From Gemmobacter fulvus (GTDB taxonomy: Bacteria; Pseudomonadota; Alphaproteobacteria; Rhodobacterales; Rhodobacteraceae): a stretch of 64,000 nucleotides of DNA. The translations under genes and the position numbers were made by a program. Shown in pieces: positions 18,210 through 27,363 of the stretch. The notes beneath the pieces were generated by a model. It did not search any database and was not told where the DNA came from. It was given only the letters and a program-made list of their open reading frames with translations. The DNA is taken from the NCBI RefSeq assembly GCF_018798885.1, contig NZ_CP076361.1, positions 806,001-870,000 of the forward strand. Reading direction: 5' to 3'. Every line of letters starts with the position of its first letter. Position 1 is the first letter of the stretch.

Positions 18210-20540
18210 ATGATCGGAGCCAGTAAAATTCTTACGGTGTCCTACGGCACATTCTCCTGCACCTTGGAGGGGTTTGACGACCCTTTCAACACGATGAAGG
18301 CGATTGCCGAGTATTTCCGGGATCTGGCGGCTGAAGATCGCTACTTCGGGGCGGAACCTCCGACGCCGGATGCGGCGATGTTGCACAAGATTGCGGAACG
18401 CGAGATCCAGCGCCGGGTCGAAGCGAAGATACAGGATAACGGGGTGATTCTGCGGGCGGGCGAGGCCAGGGAGCAGGCGCCCCGCAGCCAGATTGCGCCA
18501 CCCGCGCAGACGGAAACGCCCGCCGTTGCGGCGCAGCCCGTGGCCGCCCCAGCCCCCATTGCCGCCCCAGCCATGCCGATGCCCGAAACCACATCGGACA
18601 GCGTGGCGGCAAAGCTGATGCGGATCCGCAGCGCGGTGGCCCAGACCACCGCCTCGCAGGCCAAGCCTGCCCCTCTGCCCGTGTCGGCGGTGCAGGATTA
18701 CAGCGAGGATGACGAGGCCGAGGCCCTGCCGACCGCTGTGGCCGCCCCCGTGCAGGACGACAGCGCAGACCACAGCCCGAGCGCACCTGCGCCGACCATG
18801 ATCGACGAGCCCTTGGCAGAGGCGGAAACCGCTCTGACCGAGGAAGAGCCGGTTCTGGCCGAGCCGGAAGCCGATTTCGGTGCGGAAATCGTGCTGGCCG
18901 ACACCGTGGAAACCGTCGCAGAAGCGGAACCCGTTGCAGAGACCGACGCAGTTGCGTTTGACGATGATGCGCTTCTGGCCAGCCTCGCCACGCTTGAGGC
19001 CGATCAGGATGCCGTCGCGGAGTTGCCCCCTGCCGACGCGGCAGCCGCCGCGCTGCCCGAAGCAGAGGTAGTGACCGGCCCACCCCCGGCAGATGATGAG
19101 GATACACTGACCTCGCTTCTGGCCAGCCTGACGGCCGATCCCGTGCCCGTGGCCGTGGCCGATCCCGCGCCCGTGGCCGAGGAAATTGCCGCTGAAGAGA
19201 CCGAGGCCAGCGACGCCGATCTGATGGCCGATATTGCCGAAGCCGAGGCCCTGCCGCCCGCCGATCTGGCCGGGCTGGACATGGCCGATGCGGCGCTGGC
19301 CACGCTGGAAGAAACCGCCAGTGCGCCCGAGGATTTCGCAGCGGACCTGGACGAGGCGGCAGAGGCGGCATTGCAGGACAGCCTTGCCGAAGACGCCCCC
19401 GCAGCGGCGGCAGAACCGGAAATGGCCGACAAGGCGCAGCGCGCCCGCGCCCGCGTGATCCGTATTCGCCGCGCCCCCGCCGCCCCTGCCGAACTGGCGG
19501 AAACCCTGCCCGCGCTGGACCATGTGGCGACCGAAGCGCTGGCCGACCCGGCACCCGAAACGGTTCTGTCGCCCGAGGCCGAAGCCGATCTGATGCGCGA
19601 GCTGGCCGAAGTGCAGGCCGAGGCAGAGCTGACGCCTGCCGCCCCGGTGCGCCCGCAACGCCCCGTGCGCCCGGTGCGCAGCCTGCGCCCGACAGCGGCT
19701 CCCGCCGCCGAGGCCCCGGCGGCACCGCAGCCCGAACCGGAAGTGCAGCCCGAGCCAGAGCCTGTGGCCGAGCCGCGCAACCGCCTGCCCGAAGCGGAAG
19801 GCGAAGCTGCCGTCTCGCGCCTGCTGGCAGAGACCAACACCCAGATGCAGGGGCCGGAAAACCGCCGCCGCCTGTCGGCCATCGCCCATCTGAAAGCTGC
19901 CGTTGCCGCCACCGTGGCGGACCGCCGGATCGGGGCGAAACCGCCGCAATCGGAAACTGAACGCACCGACCCTTATCGCGCCGATCTGTCGCGCATGGTG
20001 CGCCCGGCCAGTTCTGCCCCGCGCTCGGCCCCGCTGGTGCTGGTGTCCGAACAGAGGGTGGACCGCCCGGCGGAGCCCGCGCCGATGACAGCGCCCGCCG
20101 CCATGGCCCCGGCACGCAGCATCGACACCGGCCCGGTGCGCCCGCGCCGGGTATCGGGCAACGGTGCCGCCGCGGCCGCCGTGCCGCAGGACTTCGAGGA
20201 TGATGTCGAAGATGACAGCGACGTTGACGAGAATATCTTCAACGACAGCAAGGGCTTTGCCGAATTTGCCGAACGGCTGGGCGCCGAGGGCCTGCCCGCC
20301 CTGCTGGAGGCCGCCGCCGCCTATGCAGCCTGTGTCGAAGGGCGTCCGCATTTCTCGCGCCCGCAACTGCTGCGCCAGGTCGTGCCGCTGACCGAACACA
20401 GCGATCTGTCGCGCGAAGACAGCCTGCGCAGCTTTGGCACGCTGTTGCGCAATGGCAAGATCGTGAAGGTCAAGCGCGGTCAGTATACGCTGACCGACGC
20501 GTCGCATTACCTGTCGGAAGCGCGCAAACTCGTGGGGTAA
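18210..20540 (+). CDS. Large conserved protein of unknown function with a long Ala/Glu/Pro-rich disordered centre
   Basis: I do not recognise a characterised family for this 776-residue protein. The first about 90 residues (SYGTFSCTLEGFDDPF and following helices) look folded and lie on a motif-like DPFNTMKAIAEYFRDLA helix. Residues about 95-660 are low complexity, very rich in Ala, Glu and Pro, with blocks such as EPEPEVQPEPEP, and contain a basic patch (RARARVIRIRRAP). The last about 105 residues are folded again: NDSKGFAEFAERLGAEGLPA, then a likely helix-turn-helix or winged part ending in LRNGKIVKVKRGQYTL. No signal peptide or membrane segment is seen, so it is probably cytosolic. Confidence 0.75.
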   Translation: MIGASKILTVSYGTFSCTLEGFDDPFNTMKAIAEYFRDLAAEDRYFGAEPPTPDAAMLHKIAEREIQRRVEAKIQDNGVILRAGEAREQAPRSQIAPPAQTETPAVAAQPVAAPAPIAAPAMPMPETTSDSVAAKLMRIRSAVAQTTASQAKPAPLPVSAVQDYSEDDEAEALPTAVAAPVQDDSADHSPSAPAPTMIDEPLAEAETALTEEEPVLAEPEADFGAEIVLADTVETVAEAEPVAETDAVAFDDDALLASLATLEADQDAVAELPPADAAAAALPEAEVVTGPPPADDEDTLTSLLASLTADPVPVAVADPAPVAEEIAAEETEASDADLMADIAEAEALPPADLAGLDMADAALATLEETASAPEDFAADLDEAAEAALQDSLAEDAPAAAAEPEMADKAQRARARVIRIRRAPAAPAELAETLPALDHVATEALADPAPETVLSPEAEADLMRELAEVQAEAELTPAAPVRPQRPVRPVRSLRPTAAPAAEAPAAPQPEPEVQPEPEPVAEPRNRLPEAEGEAAVSRLLAETNTQMQGPENRRRLSAIAHLKAAVAATVADRRIGAKPPQSETERTDPYRADLSRMVRPASSAPRSAPLVLVSEQRVDRPAEPAPMTAPAAMAPARSIDTGPVRPRRVSGNGAAAAAVPQDFEDDVEDDSDVDENIFNDSKGFAEFAERLGAEGLPALLEAAAAYAACVEGRPHFSRPQLLRQVVPLTEHSDLSREDSLRSFGTLLRNGKIVKVKRGQYTLTDASHYLSEARKLVG

Positions 20541-20594
20541 GGCTGCCACCTGACCCCGATGGCCGGGTCGCAGGGCTGCCACCCGCCCCGGCAT

Positions 20595-20630
20595 GAAAAA
20601 GGCGGAAGGGATCTCCCTTCCGCCTTTTTC
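20595..20630. terminator. Bidirectional intrinsic terminator
   Basis: A perfect 16-base stem (starting GAAAAAGGCGGAAGGG) with a 4-base ATCT loop lies between the large protein gene (+) and the DUF2842 gene (-). A and T tracts at both feet allow termination in both directions. Confidence 0.92.
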
Positions 20631-20651
20631 CTATATGATGTCCCGCGCGGC

Positions 20652-20897
20652 TCAGTCGGTGCTGTCGCGCCGGGCCGCCGGATCCGCTTGGCCCACGCCC
20701 TTGAACAGGCGTTTGAACGGCAGCGCCCACAGGAAGCCCAGCCCGACATAGACCGCGAATTCCGCCCAGATCGGCAAGCGGCCAAAGCGGCCATCGGCCC
20801 AGTTCACCAGACTGACCGCCGCCACGATGTAAAGCGGCATCCCGATGATCAGCACCAGAAGCGACAGCCGCCTGCGGGCCTTGTAGCTCAGCGCCAT
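20652..20897 (-). CDS. DUF2842 family small membrane protein
   Basis: This is an 81-residue alphaproteobacterial protein with two transmembrane helices (about residues 10-30 and 42-62). It ends in a charged tail (GVGQADPAARRDSTD). Function unknown. The start is four bases after the purA stop, so it is the second gene of a purA operon and ends at the shared terminator. Confidence 0.85.
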   Translation of the reverse strand: MALSYKARRRLSLLVLIIGMPLYIVAAVSLVNWADGRFGRLPIWAEFAVYVGLGFLWALPFKRLFKGVGQADPAARRDSTD

Positions 20898-20901
20898 CCG
20901 A

Positions 20902-22194
20902 TCAATCCGCGAAGGGATCGGTGACGAGAATGGTATCGTCCCGTTCCGGGCTGGTGGACAATAGGGCGACCGGGCACTGGATCAGCTCTTCGATCCGGCG
21001 CACATATTTGATCGCGGCCCCGGGCAGATCGGCCCAGCTGCGCGCGCCGGCGGTCGATTCGCTCCAGCCTTCCATCTCTTCATAGATCGGGATGCAACGG
21101 GCCTGAGCATCCGCCGCCGTCGGCAGATAATCCAGCCGCGTCCCGTCGAGTTCATAGCCGACACAGATCTTCAGCACCGGGAACCCGTCCAGCACGTCGA
21201 GCTTGGTCAGCGCGATACCCGACACGCCCGAGGTGGCGCAGGTCTGGCGCACCAGCACCGCATCGAACCAGCCGCAGCGGCGCTTGCGTCCGGTGACGGT
21301 GCCAAACTCATGGCCGCGCTCGCCCAGACGGTCGCCATCGGCATCGAACAGTTCCGCCGGGAACGGGCCTTCACCGACGCGGGTGGTATAGGCCTTCACG
21401 ATGCCCAGCACGAAATCAATCGCCGTCGGGCCAAGGCCCACGCCCGTCGCGGCCTGACCGGCGATCACGTTGGACGAGGTAACGAAGGGATAGGTGCCGA
21501 AATCAATGTCGAGCAGCGCGCCCTGCGCCCCTTCGAACAGGATGCGTTTGCCCGCGCGGCGGGCCTCGGTCATCACTTTCCACACCGGCGCGGCATAGGG
21601 CAGCACCTGCGGCGCAATCTCTTTCAGTTGCGCCAGCAGCGCCGCACGGTCCAGCGGCTCCATGCCCAGCCCGCGACGCAGCGCATCGTGATGCGCCATC
21701 AGCCGGTCGATCCGCAGCTCCAGCGTTTTCTCATCGGCCAGATCGGCCACACGAATCGCGCGACGACCGACTTTATCCTCATAGGCCGGGCCGATGCCGC
21801 GCCCGGTGGTGCCGATCTTGGCCACGCCGGTATTGCCTTCGCGCGCGCGATCCAGCTCGCCATGCAGCGGCAGGATCAGCGGGGCGTTTTCGGCGATCAT
21901 CAGGTTTTCGGGCGAAATATCGACCCCCTGCCCGCGCAGCTTTTCGATCTCGGTCACCAGATGCCAGGGATCCAGCACCACACCATTGCCGATCACGCTC
22001 AGCTTGCCACCGCGCACGATGCCCGAGGGCAGCAGCGACAGCTTGTAAACCTTGCCGTCAATGACCAGCGTATGGCCTGCATTGTGACCGCCCTGAAAGC
22101 GCGCGATCACATCGGCGCGTTCGCTGAGCCAGTCAACGATCTTGCCCTTCCCCTCATCGCCCCATTGGGCGCCGACGACGACGACATTGGCCAT
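20902..22194 (-). CDS. purA: Adenylosuccinate synthetase
   Basis: PurA makes adenylosuccinate from IMP, aspartate and GTP, the first committed step to AMP. The P-loop-like [16 protein letters not shown] is at the N-terminus, the catalytic Asp and His lie in WGDEGKGK and GGHNAGHT, and [14 protein letters not shown], the switch region and the C-terminal GTP motif TKLDVLDG are all present. The length of 430 residues is normal. The start at 22194 gives the standard N-terminus [12 protein letters not shown]; the frame is open further upstream. Confidence 0.97.
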   Translation of the reverse strand: MANVVVVGAQWGDEGKGKIVDWLSERADVIARFQGGHNAGHTLVIDGKVYKLSLLPSGIVRGGKLSVIGNGVVLDPWHLVTEIEKLRGQGVDISPENLMIAENAPLILPLHGELDRAREGNTGVAKIGTTGRGIGPAYEDKVGRRAIRVADLADEKTLELRIDRLMAHHDALRRGLGMEPLDRAALLAQLKEIAPQVLPYAAPVWKVMTEARRAGKRILFEGAQGALLDIDFGTYPFVTSSNVIAGQAATGVGLGPTAIDFVLGIVKAYTTRVGEGPFPAELFDADGDRLGERGHEFGTVTGRKRRCGWFDAVLVRQTCATSGVSGIALTKLDVLDGFPVLKICVGYELDGTRLDYLPTAADAQARCIPIYEEMEGWSESTAGARSWADLPGAAIKYVRRIEELIQCPVALLSTSPERDDTILVTDPFAD

Positions 22195-22337
22195 GTCCGA
22201 TCCTTTGGCAGAGTTCAAACCCGCGTCCGTATAGCGATGCCCCGCCGCCGGGGATAGCAGAAAATCACCGCGACCGCCGCGCGGCACTGGACAGGATGCG
22301 CGCGGCAGGGCACCAAGATCCCAAAACGGGGGCGATC

Positions 22338-22733
22338 ATGGGTATCTTTCTGCGCTGGCTCGGGGCGTTTGTGCTGCTGTCGGCCACCTTCAATCCGACC
22401 GACTGGAACTATATCCGCTGGGCCGAGGCGAATTTTGCCAGCCAGATGCCGCTGGCCATCCTGCTCGGGTTGCTGCTGGCGCTGGGATACATGATCTATA
22501 TCGCCGCCACGCTGCGGTCGATCGGCGTGATAGGCATTGCCTTCATCGCCGCGATCTTTGGCGTGGCGGTGTGGTTTTTCAGCGATCTGGGCTTTCTGAC
22601 GCTGAGCAACCGCGATCTGAACCTGTGGTTGGGTATTCTTGCGCTGTCGCTGATCCTCGGGGTCGGGCTGAGCTGGTCTATCCTGCGGCAGAAGCTGTCG
22701 GGGCAGGCCACCGTCGATCAGGTGGATGAATAG
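22338..22733 (+). CDS. DUF6524-type small integral membrane protein
   Basis: This is a 131-residue protein with four hydrophobic segments (about residues 5-20, 33-50, 57-78 and 89-110) and a motif ATFNPTDWNYIRW after the first helix. Proteins of this kind are common in alphaproteobacteria and have no known function. The start at 22338 gives MGIFLRWLGAFVLL. It is divergent from purA, and its end overlaps the end of the convergent MocR gene by 16 bases. Confidence 0.7.
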   Translation: MGIFLRWLGAFVLLSATFNPTDWNYIRWAEANFASQMPLAILLGLLLALGYMIYIAATLRSIGVIGIAFIAAIFGVAVWFFSDLGFLTLSNRDLNLWLGILALSLILGVGLSWSILRQKLSGQATVDQVDE

Positions 22734-24130
22734 GGCGCAACGCCCCAGACCGCACTGCCGCGCCGGGCCGCCTGTGCCATAACCTCGGGCGCAAAGCCGG
22801 AAAAGCCGATCACCAGCCCGCTTTGCGCCGCCGCCAGATACATCGGAGACAGCGCCCGCACACCGAACCCCTGCAGCCGCGCCGCCTGTGCCATCGCGCG
22901 GTCATCGCAGCCGTCAGGCAGCGGCAGCAGCAGATGCAGCCCCTGCTCCGGTGGCTGCACCGCAAACCCGGCCCCGTCCAGCGCCGCCACAAGTGCGTCC
23001 CGCGCCGCCCGCACGCCGCGCCGCGCCCGGCGCAGGTGGCTGGCAAAATGGCCTTCGCGCAGAAATTCGGCCAGCGTCGCCTCGGCCAGCACCGGCGGAT
23101 AGCGGTCCACCCGACGCCGCAGCGCGATCACCGGCGCCAGCAGCGCCTCGGGCAGCACCAGATAACCAATGCGCAAACCGGGGAACAGCGCCTTGGAAAA
23201 GGTGCCGACATAGATCACCCGTCCTTGCCCATCCATGCCTTGCAGCGCCGTCAGCGGTGGCCCGGCATGGCGGAACTCGCTGTCATAATCATCCTCGATG
23301 ATCCAGGCCCCGGCCTGCGCCGCCCAGTCGAGCAGCGCCAGACGGCGTGGCATCGACAGAGCCACCCCGGTCGGAAACTGGTGTGACGGCGTGACATAAG
23401 CGGCCCGCGCGCCCGCACAGGCGATGATCCCCGCCGCGACATCCAGCCCCTGCGCATCCACCGGCACCGGGATCAGACGCATCTCGCACAGTGCCGCCTT
23501 GGCCATCGGATAGCCCGGATCCTCGACCCAGACCGCATCGCCCGGCCCCAGCACCACCCGCGCGATCAGGTCCAGCGCGCCCTGCGTGCCATTGGTCAGC
23601 AGGATCTGGTCGGCATGGCAGCGCACCCCGCGCGCCATGCGCAGATACTCTGCCACCTCGGCCCGCAGACCGGCATCGCCGCGCGCATCGCCATAGGCGA
23701 ATTGAGCGGCGGGCGGGCGGGCCATCTGCCGGTGCAGGATGGCGCGGAACTGATCCAGCGTGCGCCGGTCGGCCAGCGCCAGCCCCAGATCGCCGGGCAA
23801 GGCGGCGGGTTCCGGCAGGGGCGCCGCCACCGGCCCCACCACCGGCACATGTGGCACCGCCCCGGCCACGAAGGTACCCGCCCCCACCCGCGCCTCGGCA
23901 AACCCATCCGCCACCAGCATCTCGAAGGCCGCAACCACCGCACCGCGTGCCAGCCCAAGCCGTGTCGCTAGGTCGCGTGACGGTGGCAGTTTGGCCCCCG
24001 GCGGCAGGGCCCCGCTTTCGATCAGTCGCCGCAGTTCAGCATAAAGCGCCCGCCGCCGTGGCCCGCCCTGCGGCAAGACCGGGATCAGCGCCGACCAATC
24101 CGGCACATTGGTCTGATTTATCTGCGCCAT
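22718..24130 (-). CDS. MocR/PdxR family transcriptional regulator (GntR HTH fused to aminotransferase-like domain)
   Basis: This 470-residue regulator has an N-terminal winged helix (about residues 28-95, with GAKLPPSRDLATRLGLARGA) and a C-terminal fold-type I aminotransferase domain that binds pyridoxal phosphate instead of catalysing. The PLP Lys lies in GTFSKALFPGLRIGY. Members often control vitamin B6 or amine genes. It is divergent from a PNPOx-like gene, and a perfect inverted repeat overlaps its own start codon, so it probably controls both genes and itself. PdxR is a likely role but not proven. Confidence 0.86.
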   Translation of the reverse strand: MAQINQTNVPDWSALIPVLPQGGPRRRALYAELRRLIESGALPPGAKLPPSRDLATRLGLARGAVVAAFEMLVADGFAEARVGAGTFVAGAVPHVPVVGPVAAPLPEPAALPGDLGLALADRRTLDQFRAILHRQMARPPAAQFAYGDARGDAGLRAEVAEYLRMARGVRCHADQILLTNGTQGALDLIARVVLGPGDAVWVEDPGYPMAKAALCEMRLIPVPVDAQGLDVAAGIIACAGARAAYVTPSHQFPTGVALSMPRRLALLDWAAQAGAWIIEDDYDSEFRHAGPPLTALQGMDGQGRVIYVGTFSKALFPGLRIGYLVLPEALLAPVIALRRRVDRYPPVLAEATLAEFLREGHFASHLRRARRGVRAARDALVAALDGAGFAVQPPEQGLHLLLPLPDGCDDRAMAQAARLQGFGVRALSPMYLAAAQSGLVIGFSGFAPEVMAQAARRGSAVWGVAPYSST

Positions 24131-24154
24131 ATTGGACCTCTTTCAAACCAATAT
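24129..24154. promoter_or_regulatory. Candidate MocR operator between the regulator and the PNPOx-like gene
   Basis: ATATTGG (24129-24135) and CCAATAT (24148-24154) form a perfect 7-base inverted repeat with a 12-base spacer. It overlaps the start codon of the MocR gene and lies 38 bases before the divergent ATG, a position suited to autoregulation and control of the neighbour. Confidence 0.55.
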
Positions 24155-24191
24155 TCTGCGATAGGCAGGCCGGACACAAGCGAGAACAGCC

Positions 24192-24902
24192 ATGACCGAT
24201 GCAAGCTACCCCGTTTCCCCCCGCAACCGCGCCAAGCGCCGCCACGACCGGGCGCAATATGATCACGAGGCCGTCCATGCCGTGCTGGACGCCGGGTTTC
24301 TGTGCCACGTCGCCTATGTGATCGACGGCCAGCCCTATTGCACCCCCACGATCCATTGGCGCGAGGGCGACATGCTGTATTGGCACGGCTCCTCGGCCAG
24401 CCGGATGCTGCGCAATCAGAAAGGCGGCACGCCGGTCTGTGTGACAGTCAGCCATCTGGACGGGCTGGTGCTGGCGCGCTCCGGCTTCAACCATTCGGCC
24501 AATTACCGATCGGCCATGTGTTTCGGCACGGCGCAGATGGTCGATGATCCGGCCGAAAAGATGCAGCAACTGCATGCCGTCACCGACCGCTTCTTTCCCA
24601 ACCGGGCCAGATCGCTGCGCGCCATCACGCCGCAAGAGGCAAAGGCCACCATGGTCATCAAGATGAGGATCGAGGAGGCCAGCGCCAAGGTCCGCGATGC
24701 GGGCGTGGGCGATGAAGACGAAGACCTCGGCCTGCCGATCTGGGCCGGGGTGATCCCGGTGGAGACGGTGATCCGCGCCGCCACCGACAGCCCGCATCTG
24801 CCCGCAGGCGTGACGCGCCCCGCCGAGCTGGATCTTTACGCCCCCGGCAGCCGTCTGGACGTGGCACTGCTGGCCGCCCAAAAGCTCTATCAGCCCGAGT
24901 GA
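24192..24902 (+). CDS. Pyridoxamine 5'-phosphate oxidase family protein (split-barrel flavin-binding)
   Basis: This 236-residue protein has the split barrel seen in PNPOx-related flavoproteins: AVLDAGFLCHVAYVIDGQPY, then TPTIHWREGDMLYWHGSS. It lacks the classical PdxH C-terminal signature, so oxidation of pyridoxine phosphate is not certain; relatives bind FMN, F420 or heme. Its divergent position from a PLP-binding MocR regulator supports a link to B6 or amines. The ATG at 24192 follows GAGAACAG, a weak ribosome site. Confidence 0.82.
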   Translation: MTDASYPVSPRNRAKRRHDRAQYDHEAVHAVLDAGFLCHVAYVIDGQPYCTPTIHWREGDMLYWHGSSASRMLRNQKGGTPVCVTVSHLDGLVLARSGFNHSANYRSAMCFGTAQMVDDPAEKMQQLHAVTDRFFPNRARSLRAITPQEAKATMVIKMRIEEASAKVRDAGVGDEDEDLGLPIWAGVIPVETVIRAATDSPHLPAGVTRPAELDLYAPGSRLDVALLAAQKLYQPE

Positions 24903-25017
24903 CAGCGCCGCTTGCGCAGGGGCCATCTTGCGCAAGCGCCCGGATCTGGTGGCAATGGGCTTGCGCCCCTGCCCCCATCCGCCTAGATAGGCGCGTCAGC
25001 ACATATACGGCGGCCCC

Positions 25018-25479
25018 ATGGAAAACGTCATTCTCACCATCCACCTGATCCTCGCGCTTCTGCTCATCGGCGTCGTGCTGTTGCAGCGCTCCGAAGGCGG
25101 CGGTCTCGGCATGGGGGGCGGCGGTGGCGGCAATGGCGTGATGTCCGGCCGTGCGGCAGCGACCGCGCTGACCAAGCTGACCTGGATCTTTGCCGCCGGT
25201 TTCATCGTGACCTCGGTCACGCTGACGATCATCGCGGCCCGCAGCGCCGATGGCGGCTCGGTCGTCGATCAGTTCGGCGGCACCGCACCGGCAGCCCAGC
25301 AGCCCGCAGCGCCGCTTGGGTCGGATCTGCTGCCGCCCACAGGCACCGATGCCCCGCTGGCCCCGCCGCGCGCCGATCAGGGCACCGCCCCTGCACAGGG
25401 CACGGCCCCGGCAGAAGGCACGGCTCCGGTCGAAGGCACTGCCCCGGCAGCGCCCGCAGCCCCCGCGACCAACAACTGA
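25018..25479 (+). CDS. secG: SecG subunit of the Sec protein translocase
   Basis: SecG helps the SecYE channel cycle SecA-driven protein export. The family hallmark is two transmembrane helices (residues 5-22 and 54-74) joined by the loop LLQRSEGGGLGMGGGGGG. At 153 residues it is longer than the roughly 110-residue norm because of an extracytoplasmic or cytoplasmic tail that ends in four GTAP-type hexapeptides. The next gene is pyrG, the common alphaproteobacterial order. Confidence 0.93.
   Translation: MENVILTIHLILALLLIGVVLLQRSEGGGLGMGGGGGGNGVMSGRAAATALTKLTWIFAAGFIVTSVTLTIIAARSADGGSVVDQFGGTAPAAQQPAAPLGSDLLPPTGTDAPLAPPRADQGTAPAQGTAPAEGTAPVEGTAPAAPAAPATNN
25381..25452 (+). repeat. Four 18-base tandem repeats in the secG tail
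   Basis: The units encode GTAPAQ, GTAPAE, GTAPVE and GTAPAA. Bases vary at third positions, so this is an old repeat kept at the protein level and not a recent slippage array. Confidence 0.75.
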
Positions 25480-25639
25480 TCTGACCACAAAAACTTGTTT
25501 GCCTGTCGCGGACAGCGACAGCATCTAGCGGGTCTGTTGCGCTTTGCCGAAAACTCGGCTAAGGCTCAACTCCCGTGATGCTGCGTTGCCTGAAGGGCGA
25601 ATCGACAGCTTGATTTCGACATTCACGGGGGTCCACCGC

Positions 25640-27283
25640 ATGGCACGTTATATCTTCATCACCGGCGGCGTGGTGTCCTCCCTCGGCAAGGGGCTTGCCT
25701 CTGCCGCCTTGGGTGCCCTGCTGCAAGCGCGGGGTTATTCGGTGCGGCTGCGCAAGCTTGACCCCTATCTGAACGTCGACCCCGGCACGATGTCGCCCTT
25801 TGAACATGGCGAAGTCTTTGTGACAGATGACGGCGCGGAAACCGATCTCGACCTTGGCCATTACGAACGCTTCACCGGCGTGTCCGCCCGCAAGACCGAC
25901 AGCGTGTCCTCGGGCCGCATCTATTCCACCGTGCTGGAAAAGGAACGCCGGGGCGACTATCTGGGCAAGACCATTCAGGTCATCCCGCATGTGACCAATG
26001 AAATCAAAGACTTCCTGCGCATTGGCGAACAAGAGGTCGATTTCATGCTGTGCGAGATCGGCGGCACCGTCGGCGATATCGAAGGCCTGCCCTTCTTCGA
26101 GGCAATCCGCCAGTTCATTCACGAACGCCCGCGCGGCGAATGTATCCTGATGCACCTGACGCTGTTGCCCTATCTGGCGGCGAGCGGAGAGTTGAAAACC
26201 AAACCCACCCAGCATTCGGTCAAGGAATTGCAGAGCATCGGCCTTGCCCCTGACGTGCTGCTGCTGCGGTCGGAACATCCGATCCCGGAAAAAGAGCGCG
26301 AAAAGATCGCGCTGTTCTGCAATGTACGCAAGGATGCGGTGATTGCGGCCTATGACCTGAAAACCATCTACGAGGCCCCGCTCGCCTATCATCGCGAAGG
26401 TCTGGATCAGGCGGTGCTGAACGCCTTTGGCATCGAACCCGCGCCCAAGCCGAACATGGCGCGCTGGGAAGATGTGATGGACCGGCTGGTCCACGCCGAA
26501 GGCGAAGTGCGGGTGGCGATTGTCGGCAAATACACCCAGCTGGAAGATGCCTATAAATCCATTGCCGAAGCGCTGACCCATGGCGGCATGGCCAACCGCA
26601 CCCGCGTGAAGGCCGAATGGATCGACGCCGAGATCTTTGAACGCGAAGACCCCGCGCCGCTTCTGGAACGCTTTCACGCCATTCTGGTGCCGGGCGGTTT
26701 TGGCGAACGCGGCACCGAAGGCAAGATCAAGGCGGCACAATATGCCCGCGAAAAAGGCATCCCCTATCTGGGCATCTGCCTCGGGATGCAGATGGCAGTG
26801 ATCGAGGCTGCCCGCAATCTGGCCGGTCTGACCGATGCGGGATCGGAGGAGTTCGACCACGAATCCGGCGCGAAGCGCTTTACGCCGGTGGTCTATCACC
26901 TGAAGGAATGGATTCAGGGCAATCACGTCGTCGCGCGCAAACTCGGTGACGACAAGGGCGGCACGATGCGGCTGGGCGCGTATAACGCCACGCTCACCCC
27001 CGGATCGCGGGTGGCGCAGGTCTATGGCAGCACCCAGATCGAGGAACGCCACCGTCACCGCTATGAGGTCGACACCCGCTACAAGGCACAGCTTGAAAGC
27101 TGCGGCCTGATCTTTTCCGGCATGAGCCCCGATGGCCGCCTGCCGGAAATCGTCGAGGTGAAGGACCATCCGTGGTATATCGGCGTGCAGTTCCACCCCG
27201 AGCTTAAATCCAAACCCTTCGCCCCGCATCCGCTGTTCGCCGATTTTGTGCGCGCCGCGCTGGAAGTGTCGCGCCTGGTGTAA
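25640..27283 (+). CDS. pyrG: CTP synthase
   Basis: PyrG makes CTP from UTP, ATP and glutamine. The N-terminal synthetase domain begins [20 protein letters not shown] and carries [18 protein letters not shown]. The glutaminase domain (about residues 290-545) has the catalytic Cys in [16 protein letters not shown] and the HPE pair in VQFHPELKS. The length of 547 residues is standard. The ATG at 25640 matches the family start; the frame is open upstream. Confidence 0.97.
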   Translation: MARYIFITGGVVSSLGKGLASAALGALLQARGYSVRLRKLDPYLNVDPGTMSPFEHGEVFVTDDGAETDLDLGHYERFTGVSARKTDSVSSGRIYSTVLEKERRGDYLGKTIQVIPHVTNEIKDFLRIGEQEVDFMLCEIGGTVGDIEGLPFFEAIRQFIHERPRGECILMHLTLLPYLAASGELKTKPTQHSVKELQSIGLAPDVLLLRSEHPIPEKEREKIALFCNVRKDAVIAAYDLKTIYEAPLAYHREGLDQAVLNAFGIEPAPKPNMARWEDVMDRLVHAEGEVRVAIVGKYTQLEDAYKSIAEALTHGGMANRTRVKAEWIDAEIFEREDPAPLLERFHAILVPGGFGERGTEGKIKAAQYAREKGIPYLGICLGMQMAVIEAARNLAGLTDAGSEEFDHESGAKRFTPVVYHLKEWIQGNHVVARKLGDDKGGTMRLGAYNATLTPGSRVAQVYGSTQIEERHRHRYEVDTRYKAQLESCGLIFSGMSPDGRLPEIVEVKDHPWYIGVQFHPELKSKPFAPHPLFADFVRAALEVSRLV

Positions 27284-27296
27284 GGGCGCGACAAAC

Positions 27297-27348
27297 AGGC
27301 ACAGGAAAACCGGCGTAAGAACAGGCTCTTGCGCCGCCGCCTGTGCCT
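27297..27348. terminator. Long imperfect hairpin between pyrG and rlmJ
   Basis: AGGCACAGG pairs with CCTGTGCCT, and an inner stem CGGCGTAAGA pairs with TCTTGCGCCG apart from one T/G position. There is no following U tract. It may act as a weak terminator or transcript-end stabiliser of pyrG, ending 15 bases before the rlmJ start. Confidence 0.45.
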
Positions 27349-27363
27349 CGTTACGCCTATGCC

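Noticed and set aside
18129-20594. Minus-strand open frame of about 821 codons opposite the Ala/Glu/Pro-rich gene.
   Set aside because: It is Gly/Arg-rich, has no ribosome site or domain, and simply mirrors the codon bias of the true gene.
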